Of a stretch of 64,000 bases of DNA, positions 12,466 through 24,400 are shown piece after piece. Origin of the DNA: Tribonema minus (lineage: Eukaryota > Sar > Xanthophyceae > Tribonematales > Tribonemataceae). The number at the start of each line of letters is the position of its first letter. Position 1 is the first letter of the stretch. The stretch is taken from the NCBI GenBank assembly GCA_017506865.1, contig JAFCMP010000547.1:186001-250000 (forward strand), in the 5' to 3' direction. The translations under genes were made by a program, and so were the position numbers. Below the pieces are notes generated by a model. That model had not been told where the DNA came from. It searched no databases and worked only from the letters and a program-made list of their open reading frames with translations.

Positions 12466-15400
12466 GCTCTTCGACGAGGAGCGCACGCGGCTGGACCTCG
12501 CGCGCGTGTGGGACGTCTGCCGCAGCCGCCGCGCCGTCTGGGAGGCGGCGCACGCGGCGGCGGCGACGGAGGCGGCGTGGCGCGGCGCGCTGCTGGCGGC
12601 GCTGGACCCCGCCGCCATGGCCGCGCAGCTCGCGGCGGCGGCGGCGGCGCGCGACGCCGCGGAGGCGCGCGTGGCGGCGGCGACGGCAGACGTCCTGGGG
12701 AGCGTGCGGGAAGCGCTGCGGCGCTGCGCGCGCGCGCAGCGCGCGGCGCGCGACGCCCACAACCGCGACCTCACCACGCACTACTGGCGGCGCGTGGAGG
12801 GGGCGCTGCCGCTGAGCGCTGGCGCAGCGGCGCGCGTCGCGGAGGAGCTGGCGGCGCTGCGCGGGCAGGAGCGGCTCGCGCTGCTGGAGGTCGCGGAGAC
12901 GCACCCGATGGCGGCGACGTGGGGGCTGCTGCCGCTGGGCGTGCTGCTGGACGAGGGGCTGAGCGATGAGGCGGTGGTCGCCAGGTATGTATGTATGCAT
13001 GTAGGGCTGCGAAGTCTTTAAATGCTGTGCATTGGCGTGGCGTGTTTATTGAGGGGGATTTGGGAGTTACACCAATGTGCCGCGGACCGTGCTAGAGCGA
13101 CGAAGTATCACCCACAAGCACTAGCCATGTGCCCACATGTGTCAATGCAACTCAGTTTCTGGGTGCGGTGCATGTGTTTTGCAAATATAATGATATGCTA
13201 GCCCACCAGCTAGTACTCTGCTGCAGCCGTGCGCCGATCCTTGCTGGTTGGTGCCATGCATGGAGTGCTGCACATGCTGCTGCCTGCCCCAGACTCTTCG
13301 CAAAAACTTCACGCTTTTTGTACGGCCTGTTCCCCATATATATGCTGGGCATGTGTGGCGTACATCAGCCAGCGGCGTCATGGCGTGCACACTGACACAA
13401 ACACTAGCCATGTGCGTATACTTTATTCCAGCTGAGTCTCTGAGTGCGTTGCAGGTGTATACTTCTGATGTATGTGTATATGCTGCTACTCACGCACGGC
13501 ACATTTTATGTACTTCAAAGTCTGTACATATGTATACATACTGCGCATGTACGGCGTACATCAGCACCCTCAAACATATACGCGTCTGTCACGACCGACT
13601 TTGCCAGGGTCGCACAGATCAGCGCGGAGGCGACGGCCAGCGGCGTCATGGCGCGCACGCTGGCGGAGCTCGACAGCATCTGGATGAACGCGCCCATGCG
13701 CTTCGAGTGGCGATTCCGCGAGGATGGTCTGGAGCTGGGCGGTGACGCCGGTGGGTTGTCTTCAAGTTGAAGTTTTGATGTTCAGATTGAAGCTTTTATT
13801 GTCAAGTTGCAGTTTTGATGTGAAGTATGAAAGTATGTATGTGCATAAGTGTGCTTTAGTGTTGCTGCATGGTGGCCAATGCTCAAGTGGACATTGTGAC
13901 GTCGTCGTACACAGCTTCTTGAGGTGTTGAAGCATTGCGCCCGCAAAGGCCGAAGTGCAATCAGCTAATATACGACTGGTGACGACACACAAAAGTTGCC
14001 GCTCGTGCTGCTGCTGTCCAGGCGGCTGCTTGCTGTTGTTCCTCATTGAGTGTTGCTGCGCTGCAATCAACACCCTTACCGTGACCCCGACCACAAATGT
14101 CAGCCCTGACAGTTACAGCGCGCTCAACTCGCCAATGCTATGTATCGATATATCGCGCGTATCGCGCGTCACAGCCCACGGCAGCGGTGGCTACGCGCAG
14201 GAGCTGCAGCTGCTATCCAACGGGCGCGCGCTGCTCTCTCTGGTGGACCGCAGCAGCGCCGTCGCCACCCCTTACGCCTTCAATTCCTAAACGCCGCAAC
14301 TCACCTCGACTGCTGCCACTTCCGTCGCTCCCGCGCCCGCTCAACAGCAGCGCACAGCAGCAGCGGCGGCGACGCGCAGGAGCTGCAGCTGCTGTCCAAC
14401 GGGCGCGCGCTGCTCTCCCTGGTGGAGCGCAGCAGCGCCGTCGCCAACGCCGTCGTGGGCGCGCCGCAGGCCCTGCTCGCGACCGCCAACATTGCAGTGC
14501 GCGCCACCCGCTGGCGCGCCGACCTGCAGTGGTTCCACGCGGTGCTGCTGCAGTGGGAGGCCGCGCAGGCGCAGCTGGTGCGGCTGTCGCCGCTGTTCTT
14601 CGGGCCGTTTGGCGACGCGCGCGCGGGGCTTGCGGCGGAGCGCGGACGGTTCCTGGAGGTCGGCGGGCGCTTCAAGAGGCTGCTGGTCGAGGCGCAGGTG
14701 AGACTGTACTTCAATTACTACTCCACAAATACTTCAAGAAACATGGTGACGCGCGCGCGGGGCTCGGGGGCTCGCAGCGGAGCGCAGACGGTTCCTGGAG
14801 GTCGGCGGGCGCTTCAAGAGGCTGCTGGCTGAGGCGCAGGTGGGATGCTCATTTTGAACTTCAACAAGTACTTCGATGATTACTTCAACAAATACTTCAA
14901 GATGAACTCATACTTGGAGAAGGGTTCACGTGGCTCCCTGAGACTTGCTCGCGCCGGAGCGCGGACGGTTCCTGGAGGTCGGCGGGCGCTTCAAGAGGCT
15001 GCTGGCCGAGGCGCAGGTGAGACTGTACTTCAACAAGCACTTCGACAATTACATTACGTCAACGAGTACGTCAAGCAGCACATAAACTTCAAGAGGCTCC
15101 TGGCCGAGGCGCAAGTGGTGGTCAGGTTGAACTAACTTCAATTTGTACTTCAACTAGTACTTCACCTATTTTCTTCAATGAGTACCTCCAGAGCAACTTA
15201 GACTTCAAGAGGCTCCTGGCCGAGGTGCAGGCGAGATTGTACTTTTTGTTAATTTTTCGCTCAGGGCGCGAAAAAGCCCAGATGGTGAGATCGTACTTCA
15301 ATAGGGATTCCAGCAAATACTTCAAAAAATGTTGTATTCCTCAAGAAATATTGTACTTCGTCAAGTGCTCCTGGGAGTAATGCGTGCTTCAAGAAGTGGT

Positions 15401-18400
15401 GACGTGGCGCCGGGGACTTGCACCGGGGATCTGCAGTTTTGCTGCGCATCTGAGTGGTGTGTAGTACAGTATTCATTGTAGAGTGCGCTGCAACTGGTGA
15501 TGCTGCCTTGTGACATTCAGCCAATGCACACTTCTGCTCAACTGTGCGCCAACTACATACGGTAAATACAGCAATGCGGAGGTCTGGATGGAGCTCATTC
15601 AAGCTCCAATGGGCCCAGCGCTCGCATTGCACTGGTGTCCCAAGGCTTCAGCAGCGCCGCACAGGCTCGGCATCCTGAGGCAAACGTGCGCCGACACCCC
15701 ACCCCCGCCGCGCAGGCGTGCTGCCACGTGGCGCCGCTCGCGCTGCAGCAGGAGGGCTCCCGGAACCTTCTCGGGAAGCTCAGCAAGGTGCGCGAGGACC
15801 TGGACGCGTGCGCGCGCAGCGCTCAGCGCTGGATGGAGTTCAAGGCGGTGACGTGCCCGCGCCTGCTGGCGCTGCCCGCGCATGACCTCTTCCAGCTGCA
15901 CCGCAGCTGGGCGCAGGGGGTGGTGCAGCTGGGGGGCGGTGGCGGTGCCCTGGATACGCAGGTATGTACGTAAGTGTGCTCTTGGTTAATAAAAGGGTAG
16001 TGGAAAATATAAGCGCCTGCTCGGGGTTTGGCTGCTGCTCACATGTGCCGAACCCAGCGCTTCTTGGGACCTTTGTACGTAGTAATGTATAAGTGAGGAG
16101 CATTTGTATAATATTCTGCATACATACTCGCTACTGTGCGTGCATTATTGTATTTGCTGGAGTCTCTCTAAGAGTATCCTACCAACTTTGCATGAGTTCA
16201 ATACAGCTGTATTTTGTCAACTGTTGATTGTGTACGTAAATGGCCTGCGCCTCAGGCAGACACAGACTGTCAACATGTTGCACATGTTGACTTGCCGTGT
16301 TGACACACCATCGCGACAATAGAGAAGCTGAAGGCGAGAATGCTGGGTAGGATGGATGGCAACCACAGTGCTAAATAACTGGTTGCTGAGCAATGTAGTC
16401 GTCACCATACCAGTCAACAGCAGTGTAAGAGCAAATATGGAAGTGACTGCAGTGAGCCGATGCGAGCGCACTGGCTACAGTTAGGGTTAGGGCTAGAGGA
16501 TAGGGTCAGGGGTAAGATCAAGGGTTAAGGTTATTGATAAGTATATAATATGAGGGTACTGGCAACATGCTCCGTCACAGTGTCAAGGACTCAAATGCAA
16601 CTTTAACTCTGTATGCAGGTGAACTTGCTGTTCCCGGGGGTGGGGGAGCTCATCTACTAAGCTGGAGTTTGCTGTACCAGTCAACCGCAATGTGTGAGCG
16701 GCTATAAAACTGCCCAGGGCGACCCAATGTTAGGGTACTGGCATCATGCTCTATCACCCCAGTCCAAACTGCAACACCACAGTACCCAATTCTGCTCACA
16801 GGTGAACTTGCTCTTCCCGGGGGTGGGGGAGCTCATCTACAGAGCGTGCGATGACGCCGTGCTGCGCGCACGGCTGCTGGAGGCGCGCGGGCTGTCACAC
16901 GCTCAAGCCTCAACACAACAGGTATGTAGGTATGACGTGTCACTGGCAGTGATTCACTGCTATCATCAGCATATCTCAGTATAGCAGGTACTATAATATA
17001 CAAGCATATGGGCATTGCACTCAAGCTTCTGCAACAACAACAGGCACGGCGATTTCACAAGTGTGCTCGAAAACTAGCTGAATTCACAAATGTGCTCAAA
17101 AACTAGCCGAATTCGGTCAGGCGAATTCACAAATGTGCTCAAAAACCACCCGAGTTTGACCACACGGGTATCAGCAGCTCAAGCGTGCTTTGGGTGTTTT
17201 CATAAATGTTCCTGCCCCCACCGGTAGCCGGCACAGGCCTTAAGTGATACCACATTTCAACAAACACCCTGAGCACATTGAAGCATGCTCTATACGAAGG
17301 CCTGGCTTGTGGCCTGATTTCGTAGACACTCTGGCCATCCTCCATGAATACTGTCTCAATGCCTGAATGCATACCCTTGTCAGCGCTCCCATGGCCATTA
17401 GCACCATTGACATGTGCAGTTCCAGCTTCAACACCCCACCTTCCTCAGTGCCATCGCGCGCATTCAGTCCCCCAACAAGGGTCACAACTCTGGACTTGAC
17501 AAGAATCTTGCTGCACCGGCACACAACATTTGAATGCTTTCACGAACATACCTACCTACACCGGGGTATGCATAATTGCCGCTTTCACTAACATACCTAC
17601 CCCCACTGGGGTACTTCTATGTACAATTGCCGCACATCATGCAGACCGCTGGCGTGTGCAGCTCAGGCGCGGGCCTCGAGTCCCTGCTCTTTGGGGTATG
17701 TATAACTGCCGCTTTCACTAAACCTATCCACCCCCATTGGAGCATGTATGTATGGTTGCCGCAAGTCATGCAGACCGCCGGCGTGCGCAGCTGCACTCTT
17801 TGGGGTAGGTATACTTGCCGCTTTCACTCAACCTACCCCCCATTGGGGTACGAATCGCCGTGCAGGTCATGCAGGCCACCGGCGTGCGCGGCTCCGGCGC
17901 GGGCCTCGAAAGCTTGCTCTCTGGGGTATGCACACTTGCCACTTTCACTAACATACCTCCCTCCCCCCGATTGGGTATGTACTCATCACCGCAGGTCATG
18001 CAGACCGCCGGCGTGCGCAGCTGCGCTCTTTGGGGTATGTATACTTGCCGCTTTCACTAAACCTACCCCCCATTGGGTACGAATCGCCGTGCAGGTCATG
18101 CAGACCGCCGGCGTGCGCAGCTCTGGCGCTGGCCTCGAGTCCCTGCTCTTCGAGAGCGCCGTGTCGAACAGCGTGACCGACGGCGTAGAGGCGTGGCTCG
18201 ACGCCACGCAGCAGCGCGTCGTCGCGTGCATGCGCACGTGCCTCGCAGCAACGCTCAGTAAGCTGCGCGACGGCAGCGGCTGGCCCGCCAAGCCCACGGG
18301 GCTCGAGGGGGAGGAGGCGGCGGCGGCGGCCGCGGCGGCCGCGGCGGCGGCAGCGGCGGCGGCGAAGGCCGCGAAGGCAGGGTCCAATGACCACCAGAGC

Positions 18401-21400
18401 GTGTTTACGTCTCGTACAGGTACGGGACGGAGGGGCGTAGGTATGGGGCGGTGGTGCGGTAGTGTGCACAGCGTCTGGATACTCGAACTGGCAGCAGTTG
18501 AGAAGCGCGTTGAATCGAGCTGTCCAGCGCACGTTTTCTTAACATCATCGCACAAGGGCTAGCTACAGCACTGGCAGCACCAGCAGCATCAAGAGGGGTG
18601 GCTGCCAGAAACATATGGCATGTACAGTGCAAAAAAAAAAAAAAAAAGTTCCTTGCAGCCGCACCAGAGGCGATTTTGTACAGACATGGAAGATATGTTG
18701 CCGTCATCGCTAGTAGTTGCCAGCCGGGGTGCTCTGCAGAGCATAGGAGCAACGCAGTACGCGCATTCAGCCCAGCCGGAGGTACCGCAGTGCTCAGAGT
18801 TGCGTGCGCACAACAACACGAGCTACCATGCACTGGCAGCACCCCCTTGCTGCCAGGCACGTCAAGCTGTACGGGCAAGAGCAGCGCGCCAGCCGCCGCA
18901 GCGCGCGCAGTGGGCCGGCTGCTCATGTACAGCACTTTGCGAGCACGCGAGCGCACCATCAATTTCAAGTGCCTTCTGCTTGGACCACTGAATCACACAA
19001 CGCGGTCACGTCTCGACATGCCCCCCCCCCCTGCTCCCAGGCAAGTCCGGCCGCACCGCGCGCACCGGCAAGAGCAGCGCCAGCGGGCGCAGCGCGCGCA
19101 GCGGGCACAGCGGCCGCAGCAGCCAGCCGCGCGTGCACCGCCTGCGCCGCCGCGCCGCCGAGCAGAGCGCGTGCCTCCAGGCGTCGCTGCTGGCGCACCA
19201 CGCGCACTTCACGAGCGCCGCCGAGGCAGCGCTGCTCAGCCCCGAGCCCTCCTTACGACCGCTAGGTCTAGGGCTGGGGGGAGGTAGACCTAGCTTTAGC
19301 AGCGGTGGTAAACCTAGTCCGGGAGGCGCGGCAGCAGCGCTCAGGGGGCTGCTGGAGGAGACCCTGGAGCACGTGGAGGGGTGGGCGGCGACGTGCCACG
19401 ACGCGTCGCTCGACGCGGCGCAGTACCCGCTGCTGTCGGCGTGCGCGCACGCGACGCAGGCGCTGCACTTCCGGGACGTGCTGCAGGACCTGTGCGCAGG
19501 TGCGTACGCGGTCGCAGTGCTCAGCTGCACTACTTCAAGCACTTGAAGTGTTGCGACACAGGCGCTGCACTTCAGCAACGTGCTGCAGGACCTGTGCGCA
19601 GGTGCGTGCGTAGGGTCGCGGAGGGTGGTGGTTGCACTCGCAGTGCTCAGTGACGTGTAGCTATGACAAACACGGCGGGCACAAACAGTGGGCAGTTGTT
19701 GCGATTTACTAAAAAGACACGTCTCCCACGCTCGCAGCACTTGCTAAAAACCCTCAACCACCTATGCCATGCCCTCTCATATCTGCGTGTGAAGGCATTG
19801 ACAGCGGCGCCATAGACACCAGCGGCAGGAGCAGCGACCCGCGCAGCGCGCCGCGGTGGCAGTGCCACCTGCGCTACTACCTCAACGAGAGGGCGGCGCC
19901 AGCGCCCGCCGCCGCCGCCGCAACAGCGCTCAGCAGCAGCAGCAGCAGCAGCGCTCAGGCAGCAGCAGCCGTCGCCGCCGCCGATGACTCCGCGGCAGCT
20001 GCGCCGTATCTGGTGGCCAGCATTGGCCCCTGGAGCGTCGCGTACGGGTGGGAGTACCACGGCACTGCGGAGCGGCTGTGGATCGCGCCGCTGGCGGAGC
20101 GCGCGCTGCTGCACGCGGCGCACTCTGCGCGGCGCGCCGGCGGCTGCGGCGGCCTGCTCACCGCACCCGCAGGTGCGTGTTGGCGTGCGGTGCGCACGGT
20201 GGTGCTCGAGTAGTGGTTGCAGGGAACTCCGATTGACTGTCGCACTTCCTTACAAAGTGTTTGTGTGGCACTTGATGATGTTGTTGATGTGTGTGCGCGC
20301 TGCTGCACGCGGCGCACTCCGCGCGGCGCGGCGGCGGCTGCGGCGGGCTGCTGACGGTGCCCGCAGGTGTGTGCGGGTCTGCCGTGTGGTGGTTGCAGGC
20401 GATGACGCGCTTCTTCATAGAGTGTTCTTGTGGCAGTTGACGTTGGTGTTGATGTGTGTGCGCGCTGCTGCACGCGTGCAGGGCTGCGGTTTGCACGGTC
20501 AATGCAGGCGATGACGCACTTCCTTATGAAGCGTTCGCGTGGCAGTTGATGTTGTTAATGATGTGTGTGTGCGGGCGGAGCGGAGCGCGCGCTGCGACGC
20601 GCCGGCGGGTGCACGTACATGCTGATGTTGGCATGTGCTACAGTACATGTTGCTGGTTTTATTGCTGGCAAGGATGTTCTTCGTCATGAGATACCATACC
20701 ATATCATACCGTACCATATCAACCATGCCATGTACCCGATGTGCGTGATGCACACGACACGCAATCTGCGACAGCGTCAGTGCTACAGTGTCCTGTACCA
20801 CCCGCCTTGAGTTACTGTGTACTTTACCTATGAAACACAAAATATGCAAGTCGTGTACACATGTGCTGTGTCAAACGTGACACATGCGCTATCTGCAGTA
20901 TCGAACGGTCACAGACCGCCAAGCCACCTACAGAAGGGCTTTCAGGAGGACTTCGTCCGCCTCAGAACCCCCGCCACTGTGTACAGCACTGCGTCGGGTT
21001 ACATTTTCCTCAAGCTAACGCGAAGCTGACCACGCCGCCCCTGACCTGCCTGTTTTCCCCCCGCCTTTACACGCTACGACATGCCCCACTCCACACCAAC
21101 CTCCAAACATCCCCCCCCCCGACCCCCCGGCCTTTCCACACTGAGACATGCCTCACGCCATAACCCCCCCCCCCCCCTCCCCGCACCACCACCCCCCCTG
21201 CCTCACAAAAGGCCCCCTGCACTGAGACATGCCTCACGCCACAAACCCCCCTCCCCCCCACCCCCCTCCCACCCCCCTGCCCCAGGCGACGCGCAGTCTC
21301 TCTGCGCGCCGGCGTGGGACGCCGCGGCGGCGTTCGGCCGCGGCATGGCGGTGCTCAGCGCGTCGTCGATCACGTCGCCGCACGCCGTCGCCGCGCTGCT

Positions 21401-24400
21401 GCGGCGCGTCGTCGCCGGCGGCTGCGTGGGCCTCGTGACGCGCGCCGACGCGCTGAGCGCGCTCGCACGCGGCGTCCTCGTGGAGTCGCTGCACGTGCTG
21501 CGCCAGGCGCTGCTCGCGGGGCACGCCAGCGTGGTGCTGGGCGCCGCCGCGGAGGTGCCGCTCGCGTGCGCGCCGCAGCACCCGGCAGTTACAGCAGTTA
21601 CGGGCGGTTACATGCCGGAGCTCACGCAGTGGCGCCTCGCCGCGGCGCCGGGCGCGCGCCCCGCATTCGCGCTGCCCGTGTTTGCGACGCTCGGCGGCGG
21701 CAGCGCGGCAGCGCTCAGCTCCGGTGCGTCGTCGTCATGGCTCGGCGACGGCGCAGCGGCGCCGCTGCCGCTGGCCCTGCGCGTGTCCTTCCGGCCCGTC
21801 GCGGTCGTGGAGCCGTCGGTCGGAACGCTGCTGACGGCGCTGCTGCACGCGCACGGCTGCCGCTACGCCGTGCCGCTGGCGGCGCCGCTGCTGGGCGGCG
21901 TGCGCGCCATGCTGCGCGCCGTCCGCGGCGGCGGCGGCGGCGGCGGCGGTGCGGATGGCGCCGCGCTGCTGCCGCCGCCGCAGCGCGCGCAGCTGCTCAG
22001 TGCGATGGATGACCCGTCTAGCCGACAGGCTGTGTTCAGGTGCAGCTCACAATGGTGTCATTGAAGCAATTGAAACTGTGCGGTGAGTAGGTATGCTGTG
22101 AGCGGTGTTGTGCGTCAGTCCTCGCTGACAAAATCCCCACTGCAGCAGCTGCCATGGGTACCTGCCTAGATTACTCATTGGCCGAATGCGTCCGTAGTTT
22201 ACTCTCATGCGAACTCTCGCACCGTGCAGACTTCAGCAGTGCAAGTCGGCGCAGCGGTGTCCACCGTCGCTTCCCGCTTCCTTTTCCCCTGCTCCACGTG
22301 GCAATGCTCTGGATCCAGCGAATGCAGGCGGGGGATCTCCGTGAGCGGGGGCTGGTGGATGGGAGACTGGGGGTTGTTTGTCTTGCTGTGTATCGCAACA
22401 ATGTGCCGGCTGATCAAGGGGTAGCTTCATCCAGTGCATTCGGCACCAATTGAACGGCACTTGAAGTTCAGGGGACCCTAACCCTCAGATGCATCAGTCC
22501 TGGGCCTCTCCCTACTCCAACCCCCAACACCGCCTGCCTGCGCGCCTGAATCTGACCCTGACCCTAGCACCAATCCCATCCCTACTGCCAGTCCTAACCG
22601 TACAGCCAAATCTAACCCTAATGCCAATCCCAACCCTCCTGCCGCCAATCCTAATCCTACTGCCACCCCTAACCCTAACCCTAACCCTCGCAGGCGGTGC
22701 GCGCGCCTGTGCGCGTCAGTGCTCGCCCGCGAGAAGGGGCGTGCCCTCACCACCGCCGACAGAAAGCTGGGGCTGTCCACGCTGCCGCGCGCGGAGAAGC
22801 GCCAGCTCGCAGAGGGGCTGCTGGCGGCCAGCGAGGCGCGGGTGCTCGCTGCCGCAATGTTGAAGTCGCTGCTTGAAGTTATAAATGGGATGGCGTCAAG
22901 CGGCGCTGGCGCAGCGGCGGCGGCGCCGCCGACGGCTGCCGCGACGCCGCTGTGTGTGAACTGGATCGGCGGCTGTCTGGTGGCGCCGCTGCAGGCGGCC
23001 ATGGCGCCTCTGCAGGACATGGAGAAGGTATGTATGTGCACCTGTTGAACTAGATGCCTACCTACCTTTGTCTTTGTATTTCCATTTTTTGTAGCACGCG
23101 CAACACAGCACAGACGTGCGGAGGAGGTCAGGTAAAGGGGTTAAGAGGTGGAATTTTGGGCGCAACGGCTAACCACTCCTTGTCACCTGCGACGCGCCAG
23201 GTGGGCAAGATGCGGTCGCGGCTGCCGGCGCACATGCAGGCGCAGGTCGACGCCGCGCGCACCACCGCTACGTACCTACCCCCTTAACCATTTACCTAAC
23301 GCCTGCATTCCCGGCCAGGTGGGCAAGACGCGGTCGCGCCTGCCAGCGCACATGCAGGCGCAGGTAGACGCCGCGCGCACCACCGCAGGCCCCGGCGAAG
23401 ACCTGCTCGCCATCTTCGACAGCGGCGGCAGCGGCGGCGCTGGCGGCACCGGCGGCGCCGGCGCCGCCAAGTCCTCCACGACTGCTGCAAATAAGGATGA
23501 GGCGGTGGTGATGGCATTGCTCAGGAGCGCGCTGAGCGCTGGGGGGCTGGTGCCCGCCCCCGAGCAAGTGCGCGCCGCGGTGGCCGTGTGGGAGTCCCTG
23601 TGGAGCTGCCGCGCGCCCGCTGTGATCCTGTGCGGCCCGCCAGGAGTCGGTGAGAGCGGTTACGAGCGGTTACGGGCGGTTACCACGCGGCATTGGGGCT
23701 GGCGGTGGTGAGAAGGCATGCGCGGGTGAAGGGTTGGAGCGACTGATTTTGAGAAAAGCGGTTGAAAGCAGTACGTGTAGGGCTGGCAAATGTAGCCGTG
23801 TGGGAGTCGCTGTGGAGCTGCCGCGCGCCCGTGGTTGTCCTGTGCGGCCCGCCGGGAGTCGGTGAGAGCGATTACGGGCGGTTACGCACGGCGCGTCGGG
23901 GCTGGCAGTTGTGAGAAGTCATACGTGCGCGCGGCAGGCGAAGGGTTGGAGCGACTGCTTTTGAGAGCGGTTACAGGCGCTTTGTTGCGTTAAGGGGGCC
24001 GGCGGTCATTGGGTTTGTGGGTGGGGTAAGGCTTGAAGAGACTGGTATTGGGGCAGGGAGGGCGGAGATGAGCAATTACGCTGTGTGGCAATCTCTGTGG
24101 AGCTGCTGTTGAATGCAGTTGGTGGTCTGCAGCTGGGCCATCAGCTTTATGCACGCCTCTGTCACAGTGTTCACACAGGTTAACCTCGAGCACAGGGCGA
24201 GAGAGAAAGCGTTGCCCGCGCATTCCATCCGAGCACCAAGTCCCCATTCCAGCCCTCACCAAACCCTATAAACCTCACCCATTCCCCAGGCAAGAGCGCC
24301 GTGCTACACTCACTGGCGCACATGGCGCGCTACGTCAGCAACAACATGGCACGTCGCCTCGCTGTCGAAGTGGACAGGATACAAAAAGCCAAGGCAGCAC

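Noticed and set aside
17560-18100. CRISPR-like regular repeats
   Set aside because: Repeats are diverged copies of a dynein exon edge with shared spacers in a eukaryotic gene; not CRISPR.
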